Assembly (NCBI RefSeq): GCF_001029265.1 | Contig: NZ_CP011856.1 | Coordinates: forward strand, 124,001-188,000 | From: Spiroplasma eriocheiris | GTDB taxonomy: Bacteria > Bacillota_I > Bacilli_A > Mycoplasmatales > Mycoplasmataceae | Direction of reading: 5' to 3' | DNA: 64,000 bases | Shown here: positions 42,523 through 54,407 of the stretch, piece after piece | Layout: every line of letters starts with the position of its first letter | How positions within the stretch are numbered: position 1 is the stretch's first letter | Program-made: the position numbers and the translations under genes | Notes under the pieces: model-generated | Told to the model about the DNA's origin: nothing | Databases searched by the model: none | Seen by the model: only the letters and a program-made list of their open reading frames with translations

Positions 42523-44745
42523 ATGAAATTAAATGACAAAAAGTTTTTATACAACAAAGAAACTGACGGGGGAACTAATTCAACAATAAGTAGTATTATT
42601 AGTAATTCGTTTGCTATTTTTACTAAAGAAAATCCTTTAAAATCATATGATATTGATGCCTTAAAAGAAGAAATAATGAAAATTGTTAATGTTGAAAAAA
42701 ATGATTCAACTTATGAAAATGCTAATATGTCAGCAGATACACCAGCTGGTCAAATGATGAATATGGCTGCAACAACTGCCAAAGAATATGCTTTACGCTT
42801 TTTATTAAGTAAGGAATATCGTGATGCTCATCAAAATGGGGATATTCATATTCATGATTTAGACTATTATCCATCAAAAACAACGACATGTGTGCAGTAT
42901 GATTTAAAAGATATTTTTGCTAATGGTTTTTGAACAAAGAATGGAATGGTTCGCGAACCACAAACTATTCAGTCTTATGCCACACTAGCAGCAATCGTTT
43001 TTCAATCACACCAAAATGAACAACATGGTGGTCAAGCAATTCCAGCTTTTGATTATTTTTTAGCGCCGGGTGTTTTGAAATCATTTCGCAAAAATTTAGT
43101 CAAACAATTAGAATTTATTTTAAAATTAAATAATTTAAAAAGCCAAACAAATTGACAAGCACTAATTCAAACAAAAATTAACACTATTGATTTGCAACTT
43201 AATAAAGAAGCACAACTTGAAATTAGTAAATTATTAAATTTAAATATAAACCAAGTTAAAATTGCTTTTGAGGAGGCATATCTTACAACAGAAAAAGAAA
43301 CTTTCCAAGCGATGGAAGGGTTTATTCATAATTTAAATACAATGCATTCGCGAGGAGGAAACCAAGTTGTTTTTTCATCAATAAATTATGGAACTGATAC
43401 TTCTCCCGAAGGAAGAATGGTGATGCGCCAAATATTATTAGCAACTCAAAAAGGACTTGGAAAAAACGAAACCCCAATTTTTCCTATTCAGATCTTTAAA
43501 GTTAAAGCAGGAATTTCTTACTCGGAAGAAGATTTTAATTTAGCAATTAATAATTGAAAACAAGCTGAAAAGGGGTTACTAAATTATAAAACTAAAAACT
43601 TTGATTTATTGATTCTTGCTTGCCAAACAAATTCAACTCGGTTATTTCCTAATTTTGTTTTTTTAGATACACCATTTAATAAGCATGAAAATTGAAATCC
43701 TGCTGATCCAAATAATTATTTAAATGAAGTTGCGACGATGGGTTGTCGGACAAGAACTTTTGAAAATGTTAATGGATATAAAACACCAGTTGGCCGTGGT
43801 AATATTTCTTTTACAACTATGAACTTACCGCGTTTAGCCATTGAAGCGGTAAAAGAAGTTAAAGAAGAAAATTTATCATATGATGATTTTTTAAAAAAAG
43901 TAAGTGCCTTATTTTTAGAAAAAGTAAGAACAATGAGTATTTTAATTGCTAAACAGTTAAAAGAACGTTTTGATTATCAAAAAACAGCATTATTAAAACA
44001 ATTTCCTTTTATGGTAAAAAATAATGTATGAAAACATCATAAGGACATTTCAAAAGATGAATATGTCGGAAATATGATTAACCAGGGTAGTTTAACAATT
44101 GGCTTTATTGGAGGGCATAATGCCATGAAAATGATCTTTGGAAAAGGCCACGGTGAATCAGATGCAGCATATGATTTATTATACCAAGCAGTATTAACAA
44201 TGAATGAGATTGCTAATCAATATAAACAAAAATATAATTTGAACTATTCAGTTATTGCCACTCCAGCCGAAGGATTATCGGGGCGTTTTACTAGAATGGA
44301 TGTTAAAAAATATGGAGTTATCCCGGGTGTTAATGACAGTAATTATTATGTTAATTCATTCCATGTTGATGTTAAACAAGATATTAGTATTTTTGAAAAA
44401 ATAAAAAAAGAAGCACCATTCCATGCAATCACATTAGGTGGACATATTAGTTATGTTGAATTGGATGGCGCGATGAAATATAACATTCCTGTTATTTTAA
44501 AAATAGTTAAATGTATGTTTGATAATAATATTGGTTATGGATCAATTAATCACCCAGTTGATGTTTGCTTAGAATGTCAATTTTCAGGGATTATTCCTCA
44601 CGCATGTGATAAATGTCAAAGCAATAATATTCGTCGGATTCGTCGGATTACTGGTTATTTAACTGGCGATTTAAATAGTTGAAATTCAGCAAAAAGATCA
44701 GAAGAACATGACCGGGTAAAACATGGAATTAACGAAGATAAATAA
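42523..44745 (+). CDS. nrdD: Anaerobic (class III) ribonucleoside-triphosphate reductase
   Basis: The 740-residue glycyl-radical enzyme reduces NTPs to dNTPs without oxygen. Visible: [17 protein letters not shown] (Cys123), [19 protein letters not shown], the C-terminal Zn motif CLEC...CDKC, and the radical loop RRITGYLTG (Gly711). A short N-terminal part stands in for the ATP-cone. TGA is Trp several times, so the gene is adapted to code 4. The ribosome site (CGGGGAAAAGCGGG) is weak, fitting leader-based control by the cobalamin riboswitch. It overlaps nrdG. Mollicutes normally use aerobic NrdEF, so this is an accessory system. Confidence 0.95.
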
Positions 44746-45238
44746 CTTTAACATTAAAGTTTTAAAAATTTACCCGGAAACAACTAGTGACGGTCTTGGG
44801 TTACGTTATAGTATTTATTTAGCGGGTTGTCGGCATGCCTGTTTTGGTTGTCATAATGTTAGAAGTTGAAATCCTAATAATGGCAAACTTCTAGATGATA
44901 AATATCTTGCTGAAATTATTGACCAAATTAATGCGAATCCGTTATTGGATGGTGTGACGTTATCAGGTGGTGATCCATTCTATGATCCATTATTTTTAAA
45001 ACAACTGTTAGAATATTTGAAAAAATATACTAACAAAAATATTTGATGTTATACAGGTTATACATATGAACAAATTATAAACAAACCAGAGTTAAATGCG
45101 TGTTTAAAATATATTGATGTCTTAATTGATGGGCGTTTCGTTTTGGAATTAAGAGATGTCTCACTTCCTTTTAAAGGTAGCAGTAATCAACGAACAATTT
45201 ATTTAAAAAATGGTAAACTTGATTTTATTGATAATTAG
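44723..45238 (+). CDS. nrdG: Anaerobic ribonucleotide reductase activase (radical SAM)
   Basis: The 171-residue radical-SAM protein generates the glycyl radical on NrdD. The iron-sulfur motif CRHACFGC (Cys36, Cys40, Cys43; CxxxCxxC) and the SAM-binding SGGDPF are present. The start overlaps nrdD by 23 nt. TGA Trp codons (for example RSWNPN) hide the frame under the standard code. It needs SAM (metK in this window) and a reductant. Length and motifs are normal. Confidence 0.93.
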
Positions 45239-45336
45239 TTAGAAATTATTAAATCAAGTTTTTTTATTTTTAAAGGAATTCTTTTTTTTATTAGTTAAAT
45301 TATTTATGAGAAATTAATAAAAAAGGAGGATTCTTA

Positions 45337-47946
45337 ATGAATAAACTACTAACAATTATTGCAGCTAGCATTTTTTTAATTTCAACCCCACTTTCTTTCA
45401 CTCTTGAACAGACAGTTATTGGTCAAGTTTCAAACATCCTGAATAATGAAACTAATAATCTACAAAATAAAAATAATTTAAAAATAGATTTATCAGGTGT
45501 AGCCTACACTAAAACTTTAAATCAAACGGAATTGAATAGTAAACAAAAAACCTATTTTGATGCTAGTTCAGCGATAACTATTTTAGACTTGGATAGCTAT
45601 GGATTAACAAAAAAACAGTTTCTTGATTTAGCACCAACAGTCAATTTTTCCCTTGTCAAAAATGAAATTGTTATTGATGATCATAAGTTTAAAGGTAGAG
45701 AAAATGTTTTATATAGAAATTTAAATATTGGAATTTATAATATGAGTGCAAAACGCTCACCACTTATATCAGGCTATTCGGTTACAAACAATTTATATAA
45801 GAAAGCATATTATTTTGCTTGGTTTTCTTTATATTGAGAAAATAATAAAATTAAATTATTATTTAGTTTTGATAAAATTAAATCAGTTGAAAATGTGGAA
45901 GAAAGTAATGTAACATTTAATTTAAAATTTAGATATATCCAATTAGTACCATCTAAATTTTATTTTAAGAAATTGAATAAAATAATAATGCCAAAATTTC
46001 CTCGTATAGTTGATTTTGATAAAAGAGATGAAACAATTACAAATGATGAATTTAAAAGTAAAATAAAAAATAAATTAATAATATTGTTGCAAAATATTAT
46101 TGGCAATGATTATGAAGTTTTAGAAGATTTTATTGAAAATATTATCTATGATGAATTAAATGAAAAAGTATCCGTAGTTTTTTCACAGCATAATATTGAA
46201 AATAAAACAAAAGAATTATGAAAAATTAGTTTTAAAATAAATTGAGTAGCATCTGAAGAATATTGAGTTAATTCAATGAAAAAACGTCTTATTATTATCC
46301 CAACAAATTATGGTGATATTTCTAAAAATGCAGAAAAAAAAGAATCTCAGTATTTAGAAACAAATAAAGGACTAATTTATAATGAACCCATAATTATTAA
46401 ATTCAATAAACTTAACCAAAATGAATTTTTTTATATTAATGGAAAATTGATTGAAGACAAAAGTAAAGAAATTACCTATAAAGTTAATCCAGATTTAATT
46501 AAAAAAAATTACGAAATTAAAATAATTAAATATGATGAGTATCATAAACAAATTGCTACTTATTGTATTAATATTTTAATTGATCAAATAGATAAAGCAC
46601 TGGAATTAAATTCATTAAATAGAAATTCTGAAATTTTGTGGGTTGATGATAATTACAGAAACAACGATTTTTATGACCCATTAGATGCAAATAATAATTT
46701 AGTAAAAAATAATTCAACTAATAATGGTATGCTAGCACAAGGAATAGTCGCAAAAGATTTTTTTGTTGAAGATGTAAATTCTTTATATAAAGATACTATT
46801 ATTCGTTATAAATTAAATAAAAGTTTAACTTTGGATAATAACACTGATATTATTAATGTTAATAATAAAAATAAGATAGTAGACCCCGGAATTTACTATT
46901 ATATAGAGAAAAACAAATTTGGTTTATTTACTAATCGTTATGTTTTTTTAACAAAAAATAATTACTTTCAAAATTTTAGTGAAGAAATAAGAAATCCAAA
47001 AGTTAAAAATTTTTGGTCAACCATTCATGGTAGTCATTTAAAGCAATATTTATCAGATATCCATCATTTGAAATCTGAGGATATCAAAAAATTAGCCTTT
47101 GATAAAGTTGCTATTTATTGACGAAATTATGTTTATGATATTAAAAATAATATTTATCATTTAAATCCGAAAAATAATATTTTAGATTTATCTAATATCG
47201 AAGAACTAAAAAAAGAATTTCTTATTAGAGGCGATGACTTATTAGAATTAAAGAAACAAATTATAAATTTATTAATTATTAAATTAAATAAATATAATTT
47301 AAAATATTTGAGTGATTATCAAATTTTTATTGGTAATAAAAATATTGAAGATTGCCAGCATGAAATTCTCCCATTATTAGACTTTAATGCTCAAGATAGT
47401 GCTAATTTATTAATTAGAATTCAAGCTATGCCAACATCACTTAATTTGCAAGGACAAACAGTTGTCAATTTTATAAATCATCGTAACCTTAATAATTTGA
47501 TTAATATTACTAATAGTAGTTTAAATTCTTTTGAAGATAATTTTAAAAATTATAGTGTAGAAGATTTTAAAAAATATGTAATTAATTATATTAACAACTA
47601 TTTTTATAAAGTAAATAATTTGAGCATAGAAGCAGGAATTGACTATAACATTAATTGAAATAATATTAAAATTAATGATTGATTAAAATATGGTAAAGAT
47701 AAACCTCTTGAAATTAGGTTAACTGCAATAAATAATTCAAATTGAATTAGGGGGACAAAATTAATTAGGATTATTAATAATGCTAATTTAGTTAAACAAA
47801 ATTTAGCAAAAGAAGATTTAACATATTTCCAAAAAAATATGAAATGATTAATGCCACTAATTGCCTTGGGAGTTTTAATGTTAATTTTTAGTTCTTATGT
47901 TTTAATTCATAAACTAAAAAAACACATTAAAAATGGAAAAAAATAA
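45337..47946 (+). CDS. Large surface-anchored protein, 869 aa, unknown function
   Basis: An N-terminal signal peptide (MNKLLTIIAASIFLISTPLS, no lipobox Cys) and one C-terminal membrane helix (WLMPLIALGVLMLIFSSYVL) with a basic tail give a type I topology, with about 800 residues outside. The outer part is Asn/Lys/Ile-rich and holds at least three similar segments with the pattern LKxKIxNxLIxxxxxIxxxxY followed by an Asp/Glu-rich strand (near residues 230-270, 620-660, 740-780). This layout recalls the spiroplasma adhesion-related proteins, but I cannot assign it by homology. The frame crosses about ten TGA codons. AAGGAGG precedes the start. Likely surface contact protein. Confidence 0.75.
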
Positions 47947-47972
47947 TATAATAATATTAGTGAGGTAAAATT

Positions 47973-48743
47973 ATGAGAGAAAAATATGCGTTAATAACTG
48001 GTGCATCTTCTGGGATTGGCTATCAATATTGTCAAGAGCTTCTTTTATTAGGGTGGACTATTATTGGTGTGGCAAGAAATGTTGCTCCCTTGGAAAAACT
48101 GAAGGAAAAATATCCTTCCCAAGTCATAATTTTTAGTTATGATTTATCAATTCAAGATAATGTTTATGACTTATTTCGTTTTGTTAATAAATACCGAATT
48201 AGTTTATTAATTAATAATGCAGGGTTTGCTAACTATGGAAGTTCTAACAAAGTTAATATTGATGTTGATCTTAATTTAATTGATTTAAATATAAAGACGG
48301 TACTTCTTTTAACAAAGTTATTTTTAGAAAAATTTACAAAAGAAAATATTATTGGTCGAGTTTTAAATGTGGGCTCATTAGTAAGTTTTACTCCGAGTCC
48401 GTTTTTGTCTTCTTATGCTGCTTCAAAAGCCTATGTTTTAAATTATTCAGTTGCTGTAAATACCGAATTAAAAAAACAAAAATCACTAAATAGGATAATT
48501 TGCATTTGCCCAGGAGTCTTAACAACTAATTTTTGGAAACGTGCTAATTTTAAAAAATTAACCAAAAAAATGATTGGTGAAATGAGTGTTGATAAATTTG
48601 CCCACAAATCTTTAAAACAAAGTTTAAAAACAAAAAGAAAAAACTACATTATTATTGGTTTTGTAAATAAAATATTATGATTTTTAATTAAAATTGCCCC
48701 ACAAAAATGAAGTACAAATATTATGTATAAAATATTTCGTTAA
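47973..48743 (+). CDS. Short-chain dehydrogenase/reductase
   Basis: The 256-residue SDR has TGASSGIG (cofactor loop), NNAGFA, the catalytic Ser in NVGSLVSF and YAASKAY (Tyr and Lys). It resembles the DltE/YqjQ-like SDRs that end in a hydrophobic segment. An NADP(H) reductase of ketones or aldehydes is likely; substrate unknown. The spacing of 26 nt after the surface-protein gene suggests co-transcription. Confidence 0.88.
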
Positions 48744-48793
48744 TAACTAGTAAATTAGGTATTTATTTAATATAATAAATAGAGGTGAAATTT

Positions 48794-48912
48794 ATGGAAA
48801 AGCTAGAAAAATGGCTAAACATGTGGATGTGGGGCTATGAATTATGCGCAAAAATGGTACTTTTGAGGAAGAACGAACTTATCATGCTCGTAAACCACTA
48901 AATAAAGATTAA
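48794..48912 (+). CDS. Possible small ORF(s), 33-35 aa, doubtful
   Basis: AGAGGTG 7 nt upstream of ATG 48794 opens a 35-residue frame (to 48901). An overlapping frame, ATG 48811 to 48912, gives 33 residues (MAKHVDVGLWIMRKNGTFEE then a basic tail) that look more protein-like. A one-base change would fuse the two. Either a small protein or the remnant of a gene. No family recognised. Confidence 0.3.
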
Positions 48913-48921
48913 AATAAATAA

Positions 48922-48952
48922 AAAAAACTAAGTTTAAAACTTAGTTTTTTTT
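48922..48952. terminator. Bidirectional terminator before pepA
   Basis: AAAAAACTAAGTTT TA AAACTTAGTTTTTT: long stem with T runs on both strands between converging units. Confidence 0.9.
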
Positions 48953-48954
48953 AT

Positions 48955-50307
48955 TTATTTAAACATTTCAAAGATTGTTTTAATCATTACCCCGGTACCA
49001 TGGCCGTTTCCGGTATCAGCTGTTCCGGCAATATCTAAATGAATATATGGTTTATCTTCTACAAATTCACATAGAAAGGCAGCTGCTGTTGAACTTCCTC
49101 CCATTCTTGATGGTTCAGCATTTGTTAAGTCAGCAATAGGAGTTTGACGCATTACTGCAATATTGTCTTCATGAATTGGCATTCTTCAAATTTCTTCGTG
49201 TGAATTTTCACTAGCTTTTTTAAATTCTTCATATCATTCATCATTATTAGCAAAAACTCCGGTCATAAATCTTCCCAAAGCAACTAACATTGCTCCAGTT
49301 AAAGTTGATGCTTCAATTAATTTATTAACATTTAATTTACGAATTGAATAAGTAATTCCATCGGCTAAAACCAGCCTTCCTTCAGCATCGGTGTTATCAA
49401 TTTGAACTGTTTTACCGTTCATTGAAGTTATTACTGATTCTGTTAAAGTAGCTTTGCCCCCAATGCGGTTTTCTGTTAAACAAGCAACAGCTGAAATATT
49501 CACTTTTGCTTTTGCTTTTGCTAAAGCTAAAACTGTCGCACACATAATAGCAGCTCCTGACATATCAAACTTCATCCCAACTAGCGCATTTGATGGTTTT
49601 AGGTTATATCCTCCACTGTCAAAAGTAATTCCTTTTCCTACTAGACCTACTTTTTCTTTACTATCTGGATTACCATGGTATTCAAGAACTACAACTCGAG
49701 GTTCTAAATAACTCCCAGCGTTAACAGCCAATAATAATCCCATTTTTTCTTTTTCAATTTCTTTTTTATCTAAAATTGTAATTTTTAAATTTGGGATTTT
49801 TTTAGCCTCTTCTTCAACTTTTTTTGCAAAGATTTCAGGATACATTAAATTTGGGGGAGTATCTTGTAAGATTCTTGCAAAATTAACATATTCCATTTTT
49901 GTTGTAATTTCCATAAATTTATCATTTGCGTTAGGGCAATTATGAACTAAATTATAAATTACATCTTGGTCTTCTTTTTTATTTGTTGTTTTTAAACTAT
50001 AGTTTTTATTTAAACTATAATATAAACCTTCTGCTAATGCTTTAAATAAGTGACCATTGGGTTCAGCATTTTTTTTAAAACTATCAACATCAATATTAAT
50101 ATTGTATTTATTAGTTTTAGTAAAATTAGTAATAAACTTATATGCTGTTTTGAATGTTAATGGTTTTTCAAAATAAACATAAATAGTTTTATCTTCAGAA
50201 ATTAAAGTTGCTCTTTCATTTTCTTTAATTACTAAATCGTTTACTTGATCATTTTCAAAAATAGCTTTTAATGTTAGATCTTGTTTCTTATCGTTTAATA
50301 CAATCAT
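48955..50307 (-). CDS. pepA: Leucyl aminopeptidase (M17)
   Basis: The 450-residue cytosolic zinc aminopeptidase removes N-terminal residues from peptides, an amino-acid source for an auxotroph. The M17 metal ligands are visible: Lys225 and Asp230 in VGKGITFDSGGY, Asp248, Asp307 and Glu309 in NTDAEGRLVLADG. TGA Trp codons occur near the C-terminus (NDEWYEEF, EIWRMP). Next to it, divergently, is pepF, a second peptidase. Confidence 0.95.
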
Positions 50308-50450
50308 TATTTACTCATCCTTCTTTCTAAATAATCTAATATATAAAATTATAGCATTAAAACAAAGCACTATTTACTATATAATCAAATTATTTGAGAT
50401 ATAATAAGACTTAGAATAATATTTTATGCAAATAAAGGAGAAAATAGAAA

Positions 50451-52259
50451 ATGAAAAGAAGTGAAGCACCAGCCCAGTATAAATGAGATTTTACAAATTT
50501 ATACCCCACAATTGATGATTGAAAAAAAGATTTAAAAATTATTGTTGAAAAGTTAAAAGAAATTATAGCATTTAAAGGAAAATTAAATAATAAAAACATT
50601 TTTAAAAAATATCTACAGTTAGATGATGAAATTGATTTAATTGCTAGCAAATTAGGGCAATATTTACATATGGGTGATATTGATACAACTAATTTAGTTT
50701 ATCAGGAATTATCAGGAATCTTTGCTAATACTATTAATGAACTTTCAAGTCAATTAGCTTTTATTTCTCCCGAATTAAAAGCAATTGGTGAACAAACTAT
50801 TATGGGATGAATTAAGGCAGATTCTGATTTACAAAAATATGAATATGGATATCGTAAATTCTTCCGTGAAGCGCAGCATATATTATCTGAACGGGACGAA
50901 GAAATTTTATCATTAGTATCACGTAGTCGTGGGGCAGCTTATGATATTTATGATTTATTAGCATATGCTGACAAAAAACCAGCTTATGTAAATTATCAAG
51001 GGAAAGAACAAGAATTAACTCAAGCTTTATATAGTGAAATTACTGAAGAGACTGACCCACTGAACGAACAAAAATTAAGAGCAGAAACAGCAAAATTATT
51101 TGTGCAACATTTAACGGATAAAAAACATTCCTTTGCGAGAGTTTATGAAGCAATTTTACAAGGAAGTGTCGAATCAGTAAAGTTAAGAGGCTATAAAAAT
51201 ACTTTACAAGCAGCATTATCAAGTGATGATGTTACCGAAGATATTTATGAAAGTTTAATTAAGTTTGGTCGACAAACAAGTCATTTAAATGTTCGCTATA
51301 ATGAAATTTTGAAAAAATATTTTAAATTTAATAAATATTATGCATCAGACAGCCGCATAAAATTAGTAAAAAATGTACCTAGTGTTAATAAAAAATATTC
51401 AGTTGAAGAAGCAAAAAACATTATTCGTGAGTCATTAAAAATGTTAGGGCCAGAATATTTGAGCCAATTAGAGATTGCGTGAAGTGATTATCGGATTGAT
51501 TATTTTGAGGATACTAATAAAAGAGCCGGTGCATATTCATCAGGAGGTAATGGTGTTGAGCCAATTATTTTGATGAACTGAGATAATACAATCTCATCGG
51601 TTAATACATTAGCACACGAAGCTGGTCACTCGGTACATACCTTACTAGCAGATGCAAATAATCCGCGCCCATTATCAAACTATCCAATTATTTTAGCGGA
51701 AGTAGCTTCAACTGTTAATGAACACTTATTATTTGATTATTTATATAAAAATGCGCAAAGTGATGATGAAAAAATTTATTTATTGCAAAATCGCATTGAA
51801 GAAATTACGGGGACTTTCTTCCGACAAATTCAATTTGCTGATTTTGAATGAACTGCCCATAAAATGGTCGAAAATAATGAGCCGCTAGATGCTGATAAGT
51901 TAGCAGATTTATTTGAAAAAATTAGTAATGATTTTGGAAGTTCAGTCTTTGATAAGTATGAAGAAAATTCAAAACCGTATGGGTGAACAAGAATCTTGCA
52001 TTTCTTTAATTCACCATATTATGTTTATAAATATGCAACATGTATTGTTGCCTCATTCAAACTATATAATGATGTTTTAAATAATAATTCTGCGACATTA
52101 ATTAACTTCTTAAAACAAGGGGGTCGCAAGGAACCATTATTAATTTTAAAAGATATTGGAATTGATTATACTGATGAAAAAGTTTACGATGGTTTAATTA
52201 ATAAATTAACTTCCTTAATTGATGACTTAGAAACACTATTAAATAAAAAAGGAAATTAA
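50451..52259 (+). CDS. pepF: Oligoendopeptidase F (M3)
   Basis: The 602-residue zinc endopeptidase has HEAGH (His389, Glu390, His393) and the third ligand Glu in ILAEVASTVNE about 25 residues on. The N-terminal half is helical, with oligopeptidase F features (DFTNLYPTIDDW, LLAYADKKPAYV). It cleaves imported oligopeptides of 7-17 residues in the cytoplasm. A -10 TATAAT lies at 50400-50405 and AAGGAGAAAA precedes the start. Its stop overlaps the convergent cobA-like stop by 4 nt. Confidence 0.95.
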
Positions 52260-52795
52260 AATTCAATGCCTTTTCGGGCAGGGATTTTTTCATAAAAGTA
52301 GTGTTTGATTAATTTAACATTACTTACTAGATCAACATTATCAATTAAGTTTTGGGTAATATGATGCCCGGAAAAAGCCAATTCAATATTTGGCTTTTTT
52401 GTTTTGATAACCGTAATTAATTCTTCTTCAGTTATCAAACCATTAACAATGCATCCTAATAATTCATCCACAATAATTAAATCAACATTATCACTCTGAA
52501 CTAATTTTTGCAAAGTAGCAAACCCAGTGCGCATCTCTTCTTTTAAGATTGCTTTTTCTTGGTCATTCATTTCCCAAAAGAATTTTTGACTAGAAGAATA
52601 AAAATCGTAAATTTCCAAGTGGGGATGATTAATTTGTTCAAAAAATAACATTTCTCCTGATTGACGATTTTTTAAAAATCGTAAATATTTAACATTTCAA
52701 TTATAACCAAGTGCACGAATTGTCATTCCGTTTAAAATAGAAGTTTTTCCTTTACCATCGCCATAATATATATGAGTATAACCTTTTTTTTGCAT
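52256..52795 (-). CDS. ATP:cob(I)alamin adenosyltransferase (CobA/BtuR type)
   Basis: The 179-residue protein has the CobA P-loop GDGKGKT (residues 12-18), RALGYNWNVKYLRFLKN, GEMLFFEQ, the acidic LIIVDELLGCIVNGLITEEEL, SGHHITQNLIDNVDLVSNV, and the family-typical end YEKIPARKGIEF. It transfers adenosyl to cob(I)alamin, making coenzyme B12. AAAGGTGG 9 nt before ATG and a minus-strand TATAAT (52821-52826) give it its own transcript. One TGA is Trp. With the cobalamin riboswitch at 42.2 kb, it shows that the cell handles B12. Confidence 0.92.
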
Positions 52796-52827
52796 TTTAC
52801 TAAACCACCTTTCTTAGTTATATTATA

Positions 52828-52856
52828 GAATAAAAAAATAATCCAGGAAGGATTAT
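52828..52856 (-). terminator. Terminator after the YitT-like gene
   Basis: Read on the minus strand, AATAATCC / GGATTATT hairpin followed by seven T, next to the stop codon. Confidence 0.82.
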
Positions 52857-54260
52857 TTAATCTTTTATTTTGTGGGGCATTTGATAAGTTTTATAAGTTG
52901 TTTGAGCACGGATAATAGCATCAGGATCAGCTAATAAAATAGTTTCTCGCACTCGTTTAAAACTAATTAACGAAATAGTAATCATTACAATGTAATTATT
53001 ATCTGAAAATTCGTTATTAAGATTTTTAGAAACTTTTCAGATGGTATTATTACGATAACCATTTTCTCGTAAACGGTCAATGATCACTTGGGGATTGCTT
53101 GTAATCACCATCAAAGTTGTGTTGCGGTATTTGGGGAAAATTTTATTTGAGACAATCCCACAGACAATAATAACCATAAAGGCCGCAAAGAACGGTGCTG
53201 AGAAATAGAAGGTAATAAAATCAGGGTTAGGCGTTGGTGTTTTAACTGCATAACTCATTGCCCATGTTATTAACATTACTAAGGTATTAACTAGGATTGA
53301 AACATTCCCAACTGGTTTTTTCTTTGTTCTTGAAATATAGTTATTTACAAAGTCTGTTCCCCCTGGACAGGCATCACCAATGTATAAGAAACAATATCCA
53401 ATTCCGTTTAGAATCGCTCCAATTAATCCAAAGAAGAAAATTCATAAATCTCGAACACTAGACTTATCAATATCATTTAGATTTTGTAAAAAATGGAAGT
53501 CTGTTGAATTAATAACAGGAATACCATGGTAATCTCCAATCCCGTTAATAATAATATGGAAAGCCGTTTGACAGACCATAAAAATTAATGTATTTATGGT
53601 AAATCTCCGACCAACCATTATTCAACTGAAAATAATTAAAGGGATATTATTAACAATGTAAAAAACGTAATACATTAAGTTAGCATTATTAATATTTGAA
53701 TCATTTAATGGAGGGAAAATATATTGGGCAAAGATTTTCCCGACTGCTCCCAACCCCGGTGGAAGAACTTTTGAAGGAGTTAAGAAATAATCAAAAGCAA
53801 TAGTACAAATTAAACCAGCTAAAACAAGATAGATATAACCTTTATTTTGTGTTTTTTTAAGATAGTTTTTTGCTTCGAGTGATAATTCATCTTTTTTGAT
53901 TTGTTCTTCATTATATTCGCTCCGAAGAGCGCTGATTTTTTCTTTGACACCTAATTTATTTTCAAGTTCAACAAGTTGTTTTTCATAAGCAACTATTTTA
54001 TTAACAAATTTATTAATAATTTGCTTTTCTTTGTAGTCAAATTGTTCTAATTGTAACTTTAATTTAAATTCTTTTGACTGATCAGGGTTCTTACTTAATT
54101 TTAATAATTTTTGCTCTAGTTGATTTTTATATTCGGTTGTTTCATTAATATATTCTTTCATCATTCGTTCTGTTTGCCGAATATTTTTCTTAATATTTTC
54201 GTAGAGTTCTTCATCTGCTAGTTTTTGCTTTTTCGTTTCTTTCAATTTAATCACACTCAC
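52857..54260 (-). CDS. YitT/DUF2179-like membrane protein with N-terminal coiled coil
   Basis: The 467-residue protein has a strongly charged coiled coil (about residues 1-125), six or so membrane segments with GACPGGTDFVNNYISRTKK-like loop (the YitT hallmark GGTD), and a C-terminal cytoplasmic domain (TTLMVITSNPQVIIDRLRENGYR) resembling DUF2179. Function of the family is unknown; a transporter or sensor is suspected. Start is GTG 54260 or GTG 54254, with weak ribosome sites. The coiled coil is an addition typical for Mollicute members. Confidence 0.8.
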
Positions 54261-54407
54261 TCTTTTATTAATACAATAACAAAGTTATTATATCCCTTTT
54301 TATTATTTTTGTTCTTAAAAATTTTCATAATTTATTAATATTTATCTAAAAAAATGTTTTAATTAAAAAGAGTATAGATAAAAAAAGATAGTAAGGATTG
54401 AAAAAAC

